This document shows, one piece after another, positions 1 through 9,872 of a DNA stretch of 62,413 bases (its first letter is position 1; every line of letters starts with the position of its first letter). This DNA comes from Erysipelotrichaceae bacterium (GTDB lineage: Bacteria > Bacillota_I > Bacilli_A > Erysipelotrichales > Erysipelotrichaceae), in assembly GCA_017533785.1 (NCBI GenBank), contig JAFWII010000010.1, forward strand, positions 1 through 62,413, read 5' to 3'. Under the pieces are notes generated by a model. The model was not told the origin of the DNA and did no database searches. It saw nothing but the letters and a program-made list of their open reading frames with translations. A program made the position numbers and the translations under genes.

Positions 1-74
1 AACGTTTATCAAATAAAGCTTTAAAGATCAGGAAGAAGTCTGTAAATGAAAAGGCGAAGGAATATAAATACTGA
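1..74 (+). CDS. C-terminal end of an unidentified protein (partial)
   Basis: A reading frame is open from the left edge (first complete codon at base 3) to a TGA at 72-74, encoding about 23 lysine-rich residues ending KAKEYKY. It is followed at once by a hairpin that could terminate rightward transcription, which fits the 3' end of a gene. The fragment is too short to identify, and chance openness cannot be excluded. Confidence 0.35.
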   Translation, partial: RLSNKALKIRKKSVNEKAKEYKY

Positions 75-76
75 AT

Positions 77-150
77 AGAAAAAAGGACTGTTAAGTCCTT
101 CGGGTACTCATTGTACCGGAGGGTTTCTTAACAGCCCCTTTCCGTTTTTT
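77..150. terminator. Bidirectional Rho-independent terminator
   Basis: A long imperfect hairpin (outer arms GACTGTTAAG at 86-95 and CTTAACAG at 127-134, with an inner CCTTCGGGTAC/GTACCGGAGG stem) is flanked by an A-run at 77-84 and a T-run at 145-150. On the minus strand it ends the tRNA-Arg transcript; on the plus strand it could end the partial gene at the window edge. Confidence 0.7.
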
Positions 151-151
151 C

Positions 152-228
152 TGGCGTCCTCGATTGGATTCGAACCAACGACCTTCCGCTTAGGAGGCGG
201 ATGCTCTATCCTGCTGAGCTACGAAGAC
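152..228 (-). tRNA. tRNA-Arg (anticodon CCU)
   Basis: The minus strand folds as a 77-nt cloverleaf. The acceptor arm is GTCTTCG/CGAGGAC, the D-stem GCTC/GAGC, the anticodon stem TCCGC/GCGGA with loop CTCCTAA (anticodon CCU, decoding AGG), and the T-loop is TTCGAAT. The CCA end is encoded (TGG at 152-154 on the plus strand). It is a single gene with its own promoter and terminator. Confidence 0.95.
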
Positions 229-258
229 AGTGTCATCGTCCCTTTCGGGACAAGACTT

Positions 259-287
259 ATCTTAACAAATACCACGGATTCTTTCAA
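259..287 (-). promoter_or_regulatory. Promoter of tRNA-Arg
   Basis: On the minus strand TTGAAA (287-282) and TAAGAT (264-259) are separated by 17 bases, about 30 bases upstream of the mature tRNA 5' end. A small GTCCC-GAAA-GGGAC hairpin lies in the 5' leader that would be trimmed off. Confidence 0.65.
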
Positions 288-290
288 TGA

Positions 291-313
291 AGGGCGGTGA
301 TTTACCGCCCTTC
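291..313 (-). terminator. Hairpin ending the ABC importer operon
   Basis: A perfect AGGGCGG/CCGCCCT stem with a 7-base loop lies just beyond the stop of the ABC ATPase. The T-rich tract is better on the plus strand than on the minus strand, so its strength as a leftward terminator is uncertain. Confidence 0.5.
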
Positions 314-322
314 TGTTTTGAT

Positions 323-1111
323 CTATGACAGGAACATCTGGTCGTTGATCTCGCCGTTCGATTTCTCGAAGAGATCGAGCAGATCCTTGACCGTCGCGTT
401 CCTCTTTTCCTCGCCGCTGATGTCGAGAACGATCTTCCCCTCGCTCATCATGATCAGACGGTTGCCGAAAGCGAGCGCGTCACGCATGTTGTGGGTGATC
501 ATCAGAGTCGTCAGCTGATTCTCGCTGACCAGCTGCTGGGTAAGATCCAGGACCTTGCGCGCGGTCTTGGGATCGAGCGCGGCGGTGTGCTCATCCAGAA
601 GCAGCAGTTCCGGTCTGACGAGCGTCGCCATCAGAAGCGTCAGCGCCTGGCGCTGGCCGCCGGACAGCAGACCGACTTTTGCGGTAAGACGTTCTTCAAG
701 ACCAAGTCCGAGAGGTTCGAGCAGTTTCGCGTATTCCGCGCGTTCAGCTTCCGTCAGGCCTCTGCGCAGCGTTCTCTTTGCGCCTTTGCGCTTGGCGATC
801 GAAAGGTTTTCCTGGATCGTCAGATCGCTGCAGGTTCCCATCAATGGGTCCTGGAAGACACGGCCGATCGAGCCGGCACGTTCAAATTCTTTCAGATTCG
901 TTACATCTTTTCCGTTCAGCTCGATCTTTCCCTTATCGACGGCATAGGTGCCGGCGATCAGGTTCAGCAGAGTCGACTTTCCCGATCCGTTGCCGCCGAT
1001 GACAGTGACGAAATCATGCGGCCGGATATGCAGGGAGAGATCTTCGAAAACGACTTTTTCATTCGGTGTGCCGGCATTGAAAGCCTTGTATACATTACTT
1101 ACTTTCAGCAC
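323..1111 (-). CDS. ABC transporter ATPase, TrpZ-like (amino-acid uptake)
   Basis: The cytoplasmic ATP-hydrolysing subunit of an importer, 262 aa. Walker A is GGNGSGKST (near residue 38), the ABC signature LSGGQRQAL (near 148) and Walker B LLLLDEH, followed by the switch histidine in MITHN. It starts at GTG 1111, preceded by AGAGGG, and overlaps the end of the permease gene by 17 bases, so the two are translationally coupled. The permease next to it is of the COG4120 type and the binding proteins of the COG2984 type, the set known as TrpXYZ in streptococci. The substrate is inferred only from the T-box leaders upstream. Confidence 0.88.
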   Translation of the reverse strand: MLKVSNVYKAFNAGTPNEKVVFEDLSLHIRPHDFVTVIGGNGSGKSTLLNLIAGTYAVDKGKIELNGKDVTNLKEFERAGSIGRVFQDPLMGTCSDLTIQENLSIAKRKGAKRTLRRGLTEAERAEYAKLLEPLGLGLEERLTAKVGLLSGGQRQALTLLMATLVRPELLLLDEHTAALDPKTARKVLDLTQQLVSENQLTTLMITHNMRDALAFGNRLIMMSEGKIVLDISGEEKRNATVKDLLDLFEKSNGEINDQMFLS

Positions 1112-1988
1112 GTTTCGTCCCTCTCTTTCTGGTGAAGTCGGTCAGGTAGATCGCGAGCGCGACCAGGATCGCGGTGAACAGTTTCATATCGTTGGCGTTG
1201 ACGAGCGAGGAATTGATCGCGAACGCGACGATCAGACGGTAGATGATCGAGCCCGCGACGACGCCGAACAGACGGACGATGAACGGTTTGTCGCGCAGGA
1301 ATACTTCGCCGATGATGACGGATGCCAGACCGATGACGATCGCGCCGATACCCATCTGCACATCCGCGAAAGCGTTATACTGGCTGACCAGCGATCCGCT
1401 TAGCGCGATCAGCGCGTTCGCCAGCATCAGGCCGGCTGTCTTGACGCGGTCACTGTTAACGCCGTTGGCGGTGACCATACGGTCATTGATACCGGTCGCA
1501 ACGATCATGAAGCCGAATTCCGTGTTCAGGAACCAGACCAGGAAAGCGATCACCAGCAGGATCACGATGACCCCGAGGATGATGGCGGCGTCACGGTCTT
1601 TGCGGAAACTGAGCAGGTTCTTGAGATTCGTCAGGATCGTCGTCGCCTGGTTCAGCGGGATGTTTGCCTTGCCCATGACCCGGAGATTGATCGAATATAA
1701 GCCGGTCATCGTCAGGATGCCTGCCAGCAGCGAAGGGATCCGCATCTTGGTATGCAGGAAACCGGTGATATAGCCGGCGCAGCAGCCAGCCAGAACGGAC
1801 AGGCAGATCGCCAGAATGGGCGGCACATTGCGGATCAGCGCCGCCGCCGTGACTGCCGCGCCGAGCGTAAAGGAACTCTCGGAAGTCAGGTCCGAAATGT
1901 TCAGGATACGGTAGGAGATGTAGATCCCGATCGCCAGGATCGACCACAGCAGACCCTGGGCCAGGGCTGAAGTTAAGACTAGAGTCAT
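1095..1988 (-). CDS. ABC transporter permease, TrpY-like
   Basis: A 297-aa integral membrane protein with about eight or nine hydrophobic segments, starting MTLVLTSALAQGLL. The glycine-rich TSESSFTLGAAVTAA region near residue 35 is typical of the branched-chain/TrpY-like permease superfamily. It lies 4 bases downstream of the binding protein and overlaps the ATPase, giving the order binding protein-permease-ATPase. A GAGGA Shine-Dalgarno sits before ATG 1988. One permease/ATPase pair apparently serves the two binding proteins encoded upstream. Confidence 0.87.
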   Translation of the reverse strand: MTLVLTSALAQGLLWSILAIGIYISYRILNISDLTSESSFTLGAAVTAAALIRNVPPILAICLSVLAGCCAGYITGFLHTKMRIPSLLAGILTMTGLYSINLRVMGKANIPLNQATTILTNLKNLLSFRKDRDAAIILGVIVILLVIAFLVWFLNTEFGFMIVATGINDRMVTANGVNSDRVKTAGLMLANALIALSGSLVSQYNAFADVQMGIGAIVIGLASVIIGEVFLRDKPFIVRLFGVVAGSIIYRLIVAFAINSSLVNANDMKLFTAILVALAIYLTDFTRKRGTKRAESK

Positions 1989-1992
1989 AGCG

Positions 1993-2976
1993 CTAATTCC
2001 TCATATCGATCGCAGATGCCTTGAATTCATCTGTCAGCTGGATCCCGATCGCTTCGAGCGTATCGGAGTTGTAGTAGACGGTACCGCTTTTATCGTAGCC
2101 GATCGGCATGGTACCGATATCTTCACCGTTCAGGACTCTGACCGCCATTTCCGCGGTCTGTTTCCCGAGGTCATAGTAGTTTACGCCAAGAGACAGGCAA
2201 CCGCCGTTCTTGACCATGTCGGAGACACCGACCAGGGTGATAAGATTGCGTTCCCTGGAGATCACGTCGACCGATCCCATTGCCGAAGCGATGTTGTTGT
2301 CGGTCGGGATATATACAGCGTCGCAGTCCGCTGCCAGCGCAGCCATCGCGTCGTTGATCACGGTCTTGTCCGGGATCGTGACGGTGCGGACTTCGATGCC
2401 GCGTTTTTGACATTCCGCTTCCATCTGGTTCGCCTGGATCTCGGAGTTCACTTCGCTCGAGGTATAGAGGATACCGAGTGTTTTGATATCCGGTTTGACG
2501 GAAAGCAGAAGATCGAGCTGGGCATCCATCGGGCAGTTGTCGCTGGTGCCGGAGATCAGTCCGCCGGGGTGCTCGTTGCTGTCGACGAGACCGGCATCGG
2601 CATAGTCGGTGATCGCCGTGCCGAGGATCGGTGTGTTCTGGTTCACGGTGAACAGCTGCTGGGCAGGAGGTGTGGCGATCGCCAGGATCAGGTCAAGATC
2701 TTCCGCGATCAGATGGTCCGCCATCGTCGCCATATTGGACTGGTCCCCTTCCGGGTTCTGGAAATCGATGATCAGGTTCTTGCCTTTGACGTATCCCGCT
2801 TCATCAAGACCGTCCAGGAAGCCCTGACGTGCTTCGTCAAGAGACCCGTGGGTCATCATCTGCAGGATGCCGATACGGACCGTATTGTCATCCGCCGGTT
2901 CCGGTACGACTGCGGACGTGCAGCCGGCGAGCAGCAGCAGGATCAGGATCATTGCCAGTTTGTTCCAAGTCTTCAT
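1993..2976 (-). CDS. ABC transporter substrate-binding lipoprotein, TrpX-like (copy B)
   Basis: A 327-aa extracytoplasmic binding protein with an N-terminal signal and lipobox LLAGC (cysteine at residue 19), followed by a COG2984 (TrpX-type) two-lobe periplasmic-binding fold. Stretches such as DLILAIATPPAQQL and NCPMDAQLDLLLSVKPD are nearly identical to copy A at 3315-4322, showing tandem duplication. It is the promoter-proximal gene of the permease-ATPase unit and has its own T-box and promoter. Ligand: an amino acid, from the T-box; which one depends on how the specifier is read. Confidence 0.87.
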   Translation of the reverse strand: MKTWNKLAMILILLLLAGCTSAVVPEPADDNTVRIGILQMMTHGSLDEARQGFLDGLDEAGYVKGKNLIIDFQNPEGDQSNMATMADHLIAEDLDLILAIATPPAQQLFTVNQNTPILGTAITDYADAGLVDSNEHPGGLISGTSDNCPMDAQLDLLLSVKPDIKTLGILYTSSEVNSEIQANQMEAECQKRGIEVRTVTIPDKTVINDAMAALAADCDAVYIPTDNNIASAMGSVDVISRERNLITLVGVSDMVKNGGCLSLGVNYYDLGKQTAEMAVRVLNGEDIGTMPIGYDKSGTVYYNSDTLEAIGIQLTDEFKASAIDMRN

Positions 2977-2983
2977 CGTGTAA

Positions 2984-3249
2984 CCTCCAAAAAGAAAGCC
3001 GGTCTTACAAAGGACGACCGGCTATCGTGTTACCACCTTTATTCACCCGCACCTCTCGGTACAGGCCTCTGCGACCACTATCATGGTCCGATGAAATAAC
3101 GTTCATCTTCCGTACAGCCCTACTCCGTTCAGACTGTCCGCTAACCGGGGAATTCTACGGTCTTTTGCCGGACCTTCTCTCAGCTTATGAAGGCGTCTCT
3201 GTCAGCAAGCTCTCCGTATACTATTTCGGATCAGTGCGTTTATAAAATT
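2984..3249 (-). promoter_or_regulatory. T-box riboswitch upstream of binding protein B
   Basis: The minus-strand leader has a stem I specifier loop with AGTA on the 5' side and GAA on the 3' side, the conserved T-box AAGGTGGTAACACG near 3029, and a terminator GCCGGTC/GACCGGC followed by a T-rich tract at 2989-3023. The bases after GAA (3152-3149) read TTCC, so the specifier is TTC (Phe) if directly adjacent to GAA, or TCC (Ser) if one base is skipped. Uncharged cognate tRNA would stabilise the antiterminator and switch on the importer. Confidence 0.88.
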
Positions 3250-3278
3250 ATCCTAATCCCCGTCTATGAAAATGTCAA
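3250..3278 (-). promoter_or_regulatory. Promoter of the T-box/binding protein B unit
   Basis: TTGACA (3278-3273) and TAGGAT (3255-3250) with a 17-base spacer on the minus strand, just downstream of the stop of binding protein A. The second T-box unit can therefore be transcribed independently of the first. Confidence 0.6.
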
Positions 3279-3314
3279 TCCTGTATTTCTGAAAATATTT
3301 TCAATAGCAGACTG

Positions 3315-4322
3315 TTACTGCGCCATGTCTTCGCCCTGCATTCCGTCCGGGAGCGCAAGTCCGAGTTCTTCCAGCGTCTTGGAGTTGAAGTAGACAGTAC
3401 CGGTCGTATCGAAACCGATCGGGATCTGGCCGACGTCTGCGCCGTTGAAGATCTGAACAGCCTGTTCCGCAGTCTTCTTGCCTAAGGTGAAGTAGTTGAC
3501 GCCGAGGGACAGCGCGCCGCCCTGGGAGACCATATTGGATTCGCCGCACAGTGTGACGATGCCGTTCTCTCTGGCAACGACGTCGACGGAACCCATGGCA
3601 GAAGCGATATTATTGTCGGTCGGGATGTAGATCGCATCAACTTCACCGACGAAGGAATGCATAGCGTCGTCGATCATCGTCTTGTCGGAGATCGTAACGA
3701 CCTTTGTTTCGATATTGTTGGCAGCGCAGACTTCCTTCATCTGTTCCGCCTGGATCTCGGAGTTGACTTCGCTGGAAGTGTAGATGATGCCGACTGTCTT
3801 GACATCCGGCTTAACGGAAAGCAGCAGGTTCAGCTGGGCATCCATCGGGCAGTTGTCGCTCATACCGGAGAGCAGGCCGCCGGGCACTTCATTGGTTTCG
3901 GCGAGGCCGGCACCGACGAAGTCCGTGATCGCAGTCGCCAGGATCGGGGTATGATCGTTGACGTTGACGAGCTGCTGGGCAGCCGGCGTGGCGATCGCCA
4001 GGATCAGGTCAAGATCTTCCGCGATCAGATGGTCCGCCATTGTCGCCATATTGGACTGGTCGCCTTCCGGATTCTGGAAGTCGAAGACAACGTTCTTTCC
4101 CTCTACGAAGCCCGCTTCTTCCAGTCCGGCTTTGAAGCCTTCGAAAGCAGCGTCTAGCGCGTCATGAGTCAGAAGCTGAAGGACACCGATATGAAGGACG
4201 GTCGTCTCTTCTGTCGGTTCCGGGGACGGTTCGGAAGTCGGATCCGGGGTATTTCCGGAGTTGCAGGCAGCGAGCGCGAGGATCATCAGCACGCTCAGGA
4301 TAAGGGAAACTAACTTTTTCAT
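3315..4322 (-). CDS. ABC transporter substrate-binding lipoprotein, TrpX-like (copy A)
   Basis: A 335-aa lipoprotein: signal peptide MKKLVSLILSVLMILALAAC with the lipobox cysteine at residue 20, then a Ser/Pro/Glu/Thr linker and a COG2984-type binding fold. It is a clear paralogue of the product of 1993-2976, with shared blocks QNPEGDQSNMATMADHLIAE and VKPDVKT. Each copy is preceded by a separate promoter and T-box, and the two terminators share the sequence GGTCGTCCTTTG, so the duplication included the regulator. It probably supplies the same permease with a second ligand. Confidence 0.87.
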   Translation of the reverse strand: MKKLVSLILSVLMILALAACNSGNTPDPTSEPSPEPTEETTVLHIGVLQLLTHDALDAAFEGFKAGLEEAGFVEGKNVVFDFQNPEGDQSNMATMADHLIAEDLDLILAIATPAAQQLVNVNDHTPILATAITDFVGAGLAETNEVPGGLLSGMSDNCPMDAQLNLLLSVKPDVKTVGIIYTSSEVNSEIQAEQMKEVCAANNIETKVVTISDKTMIDDAMHSFVGEVDAIYIPTDNNIASAMGSVDVVARENGIVTLCGESNMVSQGGALSLGVNYFTLGKKTAEQAVQIFNGADVGQIPIGFDTTGTVYFNSKTLEELGLALPDGMQGEDMAQ

Positions 4323-4329
4323 CTTTCTT

Positions 4330-4588
4330 CTCCTTTAACATAAAAAGCCGGCTACCAAAGGACGACCGGCTTCATCGTGATACCACCTTTTTTCGCCCGT
4401 GCCTCGCGACACAGACCTCTTCAGCCACCAACATGGCTTGACTCTGTAACGGGAATCCCCCGTAAGGCCATTGCCTGCCTTCCGTTCACCGTTGTATTCC
4501 CTGATGTGTGCTGGGTCCTTCCCACCTAACGGACTTCTCTTTCAGAACAGAGATCAGGTACTCTTTCGGATCGATACGTTATGAGTTG
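4330..4588 (-). promoter_or_regulatory. T-box riboswitch upstream of binding protein A
   Basis: The minus-strand leader has the specifier loop AGTA/GAA flanked by the helix CCTGAT/ATCAGG, the T-box motif AAGGTGGTATCACG near 4380, and a terminator AGCCGG/CCGGCT with five T's at 4342-4371. After GAA the bases read TACA (4496-4493): TAC (Tyr) if the codon abuts GAA, ACA (Thr) if one base is skipped. Either way it differs from the specifier of the downstream T-box. Confidence 0.88.
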
Positions 4589-4616
4589 ATTGTAACATAA
4601 AATGTAACACTGTCAA
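4589..4616 (-). promoter_or_regulatory. Promoter of the T-box/binding protein A unit
   Basis: TTGACA (4616-4611), a 16-base spacer and TACAAT (4594-4589) on the minus strand. The start site would fall just before stem I of the T-box. Confidence 0.7.
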
Positions 4617-4739
4617 CACTTTTTCACAAAATGAAAACATTTTCATATATTCTTCGTTTTCATGATCCTGATCGGAAACCGAAGTGCCAAGGTAGAGAAA
4701 TGCCCATAAGGGTGCTAAAATCATGGTAAGAGGAACACT

Positions 4740-5603
4740 ATGGCATTCTATGTATTTGCGGACGGGACCGCGAATCTTCCCGGAAGTCTGCTTGACGGCA
4801 TCACCCTGCTGCCGAGCGAGTATCTCATGGACGGTGAACCGCGCGTCTACACCGGCGACATCGATCATTTTGACGTGAAGACCTATTACGACGGACTGCG
4901 CAGCGGCGTCATCGTCAAAACGAGTCTGCTGAATACAGGTCTGTTTCTGACCCATTTCACTCCGCTTATACAAAACGGCGGGGATGTTATCTATATCGCA
5001 ATGAGTTCCGGCATCAGCGGCACCTACAACGCCGCCCGTCTTGCCGCGGAACAGCTGAATCAGGAGTATCCCGATCGTTTCGTTCATATCGTAGACTCCC
5101 AGGGCTGCGGATTCGGAAACGGCATGCTGGCGATCAAAGCGGCACAGCTCAGTAAAGAAGGCACCGAAGTCCATGAAGCAGCGCGGATCCTCGACGAGAT
5201 GGTCCCCCACTGCTGTCAGTACTTCACAGTCGACGATCTGAACTTCCTGAAGAAGACCGGCAGAGTCAGCGGCGCTACGGCGGCGATCGCGACGACGCTG
5301 AATATCAAGCCGATCCTCTACGGCGACAAGACCGGCCATATCGTTTCCTGTGCGATCGCGCATGGGCGAAAGAGATCGATCAAGATGCTGGCAGGCAAAT
5401 ACCATGAGAAGCGTCTGGATCTCGAAGAACCGGATGTCTACATCTCCAACGGCGACTGCGAGGAAGACGCGGAGATGCTGAAGGAACTGATCCTGGAAGA
5501 GACACCGAAGGCAAAGATCACGATCTGCCCGCACGAACCCTTCTCCGGCGCCCATGTCGGACCGGGCATGCTGGGACTGTTCTTCCTGGGAAAAGAACGC
5601 TGA
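4740..5603 (+). CDS. DegV family fatty-acid-binding protein
   Basis: A 287-aa cytoplasmic protein of the DegV/FakB family, which holds acyl chains for the fatty acid kinase FakA in Firmicutes. Visible family features are SSGISGTYNAA (near residue 90) and the C-domain signature KKTGRVSG-x10-LNIKPILYG (near 177). FakA is not nearby, as is usual because these genomes scatter several degV copies. An extended -10 (TGCTAAAAT, 4713-4721) and AAGAGG precede ATG 4740. It is a single-gene unit ended by a strong hairpin. The bound ligand cannot be read from the sequence. Confidence 0.88.
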   Translation: MAFYVFADGTANLPGSLLDGITLLPSEYLMDGEPRVYTGDIDHFDVKTYYDGLRSGVIVKTSLLNTGLFLTHFTPLIQNGGDVIYIAMSSGISGTYNAARLAAEQLNQEYPDRFVHIVDSQGCGFGNGMLAIKAAQLSKEGTEVHEAARILDEMVPHCCQYFTVDDLNFLKKTGRVSGATAAIATTLNIKPILYGDKTGHIVSCAIAHGRKRSIKMLAGKYHEKRLDLEEPDVYISNGDCEEDAEMLKELILEETPKAKITICPHEPFSGAHVGPGMLGLFFLGKER

Positions 5604-5610
5604 AAAGACA

Positions 5611-5637
5611 AAATGACCTCAAAAGAGGTCATTTTTT
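5611..5637. terminator. Bidirectional terminator between degV-like and esterase genes
   Basis: AAATGACCTC-AAAA-GAGGTCATTT, a perfect stem with T6 on the plus side and an A-run on the other, serves the convergent genes at 4740-5603 and 5658-6449. Confidence 0.85.
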
Positions 5638-5657
5638 ATGAAAACAGGCATTTCAGA

Positions 5658-6449
5658 TCAAAGGTTGCACGTATCCTGCAGATAACCGAGTATGTATCCA
5701 AGCGCTTCTTCGCGCTGCAATTCAAATCCGTGCATTCCGCCGCGGATGATATGGAACTCGACATCCTTCAGCATTCCGGAAAGCTTTACCGCATAGCGAA
5801 GCGGGATGACCGGATCCTTATCACCGTGCATCAGCAGGACGTGGTTGTCATATTTTGTGATCTCACCGTAAAGATCCAGATCATAGATGTCCTCCGCATA
5901 CTTTCTTCCGACTTCGACAAAAAACAGCGGAAAACGTTCAGGTATGGCATCCCTGTCCGGAAACATCTCTCTGTTGGTCTCGGCAAGCGCCAGTGCCGGA
6001 TACAGCAGGATCAGACCGCTGATCTCTTCCTTTCTGCGGACAGCCGTCATAGCCGAAACGACGCCGCCCTGGCTTTCGCCCATCAGGATCACATGCTCCG
6101 GATCAACAAAATCCCAGGCTTTCGCCGCATCGAGGATCGCTTCCAGATCCGAGATCTCCGTTAATACTGACATTTCCAGCATGGTCCCGTCACTGTGACT
6201 GCCTCCCCCGCCGCGGAAATCGAAAAGATAACACGCGAACCCGTGTCCGGCCAGGACTTTTGCGTACCGGCTCAGGGAAAGATAATTCGCGCCGAGACCG
6301 TGGGAAACGATGATCAGCGGATGTTTTTCTTTTCCGTCTTCCGGCAGCCAGATCTTTCCCCAGATCTTTCTGCCATGATTATCGACCGTCAGTTCGGTCT
6401 TGCTGAAGGATGTTTCGGGAACGTCATTCCAGGTCTCGTATTTTCTCAT
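5658..6449 (-). CDS. Alpha/beta hydrolase (esterase-like)
   Basis: A 263-aa soluble serine hydrolase of the alpha/beta fold. Visible parts are the oxyanion loop SHGLGAN (near residue 49), the nucleophile elbow GESQGG (Ser126), an acid in MHGDKDPV (Asp212) and the catalytic His in GGMHGF (His240). The arrangement resembles feruloyl/cinnamoyl-type esterases and monoglyceride-lipase-like enzymes of gut Firmicutes, but the substrate cannot be assigned. ATG 6449 is chosen because it follows AGGGAGAA; an upstream in-frame ATG at 6512 lacks a ribosome site. No signal peptide is seen. Confidence 0.85.
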   Translation of the reverse strand: MRKYETWNDVPETSFSKTELTVDNHGRKIWGKIWLPEDGKEKHPLIIVSHGLGANYLSLSRYAKVLAGHGFACYLFDFRGGGGSHSDGTMLEMSVLTEISDLEAILDAAKAWDFVDPEHVILMGESQGGVVSAMTAVRRKEEISGLILLYPALALAETNREMFPDRDAIPERFPLFFVEVGRKYAEDIYDLDLYGEITKYDNHVLLMHGDKDPVIPLRYAVKLSGMLKDVEFHIIRGGMHGFELQREEALGYILGYLQDTCNL

Positions 6450-6667
6450 CGGATTCTCCCTTCCGTATATTCTTGATGATTCTTCTCCTATTATAGATGA
6501 TGATCCGAACAAAAGGAAAAGGACCTCAGCTGGTCCCTTACCTTATGAGAAGAAATAAATGAAAAATTGCTTACATCTATAGTAAACCATAGTAATGTGA
6601 GGATTCTGTGAAAGAAAAATGAAAATAATCTGCACATTTTCATTCTTTCTTTTTTGTGTCCGGCACA
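6450..6667 (-). other. Intergenic region upstream of the esterase
   Basis: It contains a good -10 (TATAAT, 6496-6491 on the minus strand) with no clear -35, directly preceded by a GGACC/GGTCC hairpin (6522-6537) followed by a T-rich tract, which looks like a terminator or attenuator. The remaining A+T-rich 6540-6660 segment shows nothing recognisable. Confidence 0.4.
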
Positions 6668-6694
6668 CAAAAAAACGGTCATTTCCAGACCGTT
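6668..6694 (-). terminator. Terminator of groES-groEL
   Basis: On the minus strand AACGGTC-TGGAAAT-GACCGTT is followed by a T-run. It lies about 25 bases beyond the groEL stop. Confidence 0.85.
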
Positions 6695-6719
6695 TTCATT
6701 TGGTTTGATCAGCGGATCC

Positions 6720-8634
<1,915 letters not shown>

Positions 8635-8662
8635 ATCTTTATAATTCCTCCTACCTCTACCT

Positions 8663-8701
8663 ATTATAAACACAAATAGCACTCTGTCAAGAAGAGTGCT
8701 A
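8663..8701 (-). promoter_or_regulatory. groESL promoter with CIRCE operator (HrcA site)
   Basis: The inverted repeat TAGCACTC-N9-GAGTGCTA (8677-8701) is the CIRCE element bound by the repressor HrcA. The -35 TTGACA (8690-8685 on the minus strand) lies in the CIRCE spacer, and TATAAT follows 16 bases later (8668-8663). HrcA binding would therefore cover the -35 directly. hrcA itself is not in the window. Confidence 0.95.
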
Positions 8702-8730
8702 GAATACAGTATTGCTTATTTTGTGGATTG

Positions 8731-9213
8731 TTATTTGTCTTTCCGGAGCTCCTCGCGGACCTGCATCAGGACCTGTCCAAGCCGGTTCTGCCCTCTCCAT
8801 TTCGCAGGATCCTGAACGTTGGGGCTGCCTGTGGAATAACCGATCCCCCAGACCAGATCTCTCGGAGCGCATTCCGCCAGTATGTTGTCGCCGGTGCCGA
8901 GGAGGACCGCTTTGATGTCCTCGTTCTGCGAGAACTTTGCCAGAAGTCCTCTTTTCATGATCTCCATGTTGTTGGCACCCCATACATGGCTGTCGAAGGA
9001 AGCGACTTCTCTTCCCAGATTCTTGATCTTCAGCTGGTCATCCTCCTGAAGGATCTTTGCGGCCGTGACCGTATCGCCAAAAAGCCTGGCTTTGCTGAAC
9101 ATCATATACTGTTCGGAAGAAATGAAGCGGACGCCGTCAACAATAAACGCTGCCGGATACCAGTTGCTGAAACAGCCGTATTCATCCGTTTCCCTGTAAA
9201 AACCAATGACCAT
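8731..9213 (-). CDS. NADAR (YbiA-like) ADP-ribose-processing protein
   Basis: A 160-aa soluble protein of the NADAR/YbiA family, whose members hydrolyse N-glycosidic bonds of ADP-ribose or riboflavin intermediates and can remove ADP-ribose from guanine. The N-terminal GCFSNWYPAAF, the ISSEQYMMFSKA helix and the late WGIGYS and WRGQNRLGQVLMQVRE motifs match the family, and the length is typical. GGAGG precedes ATG 9213. It stands alone, divergent from a small membrane-protein gene; no DarT-like or ADP-ribosyltransferase partner is adjacent. Confidence 0.88.
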   Translation of the reverse strand: MVIGFYRETDEYGCFSNWYPAAFIVDGVRFISSEQYMMFSKARLFGDTVTAAKILQEDDQLKIKNLGREVASFDSHVWGANNMEIMKRGLLAKFSQNEDIKAVLLGTGDNILAECAPRDLVWGIGYSTGSPNVQDPAKWRGQNRLGQVLMQVREELRKDK

Positions 9214-9308
9214 AGATTCCTCCTTCGCGGTTTTCAGCCTGCATACACTTTAAGTTAACAGAGAACAGCCTTAAAACTGCATGCATGACTGCATAAACGA
9301 ATATGATA

Positions 9309-9334
9309 TATAATCATGTTAGAAAGATCTAACA
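9309..9334 (+). promoter_or_regulatory. -10 element and inverted-repeat operator candidate
   Basis: TATAAT (9309-9314) is followed at once by the perfect dyad TGTTAG-AAAGAT-CTAACA (9317-9334), which would cover the transcription start of the membrane protein at 9356. The position suits a dimeric repressor; no regulator gene is adjacent and the -35 is weak. Confidence 0.55.
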
Positions 9335-9355
9335 AAAATACACAGAGGTTCTGTT

Positions 9356-9859
9356 ATGAGAATATTTGTGATCGAAGCGATCGTTCTTTGTCTGACTTTT
9401 CATTTTTGCATATATCTCGTGATCCGCTTCAAACCGGAACTTGAGATATACAGTTATCCGCCGGCGATCACGCAGCGCTGGATCGACCTTGGGAAAGTCC
9501 GGGCAAAAGAAACTCCTTCCCTGCGGGTCCGCCTTACCAAGAAGATCCCGGCCGCGATCCTGCTCGGACTTTTGCTGGGACTGCTCCTGTGGAAGATCAA
9601 CGGCTGCACGGGCTTTCTTTCCGCTTTTTTGACGGGGTATGGTCTGTGGCTAATCGTCGACTGGTATGATGCGCTGGTAATGGACTGCCTGTGGTTCTGC
9701 CATTCTCCGACCTGCATCCTGCCGGGCACAGAAGATATGACCAAGGCATATCATGATTATGCATTCCACCTGAAAAGCTCAGCGATCGGGATGCTGATCG
9801 GCCTGCCGGTCTGCCTGCTTGCGGCGCTTGCGGTAAAGCTGTTTGTTCTTCTCTTCTGA
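9356..9859 (+). CDS. Small integral membrane protein, function unknown
   Basis: I do not recognise this family. 167 aa with four predicted membrane segments (about residues 3-23, 67-83, 87-105 and 144-166) and a polar loop containing VDWYDALVMDCLWFCHSP, which is rich in Trp, Cys and His. GAGG lies before ATG 9356 and an inverted repeat covers the predicted start site, so expression is probably controlled. It converges with the membrane protein at 9873-10508. Confidence 0.65.
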   Translation: MRIFVIEAIVLCLTFHFCIYLVIRFKPELEIYSYPPAITQRWIDLGKVRAKETPSLRVRLTKKIPAAILLGLLLGLLLWKINGCTGFLSAFLTGYGLWLIVDWYDALVMDCLWFCHSPTCILPGTEDMTKAYHDYAFHLKSSAIGMLIGLPVCLLAALAVKLFVLLF

Positions 9860-9872
9860 GTGATTTGACCGG

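Noticed and set aside
6522..6537. Riboswitch upstream of the esterase
   Set aside because: Only a short GGACC/GGTCC hairpin with T's lies there; no aptamer structure could be recognised.
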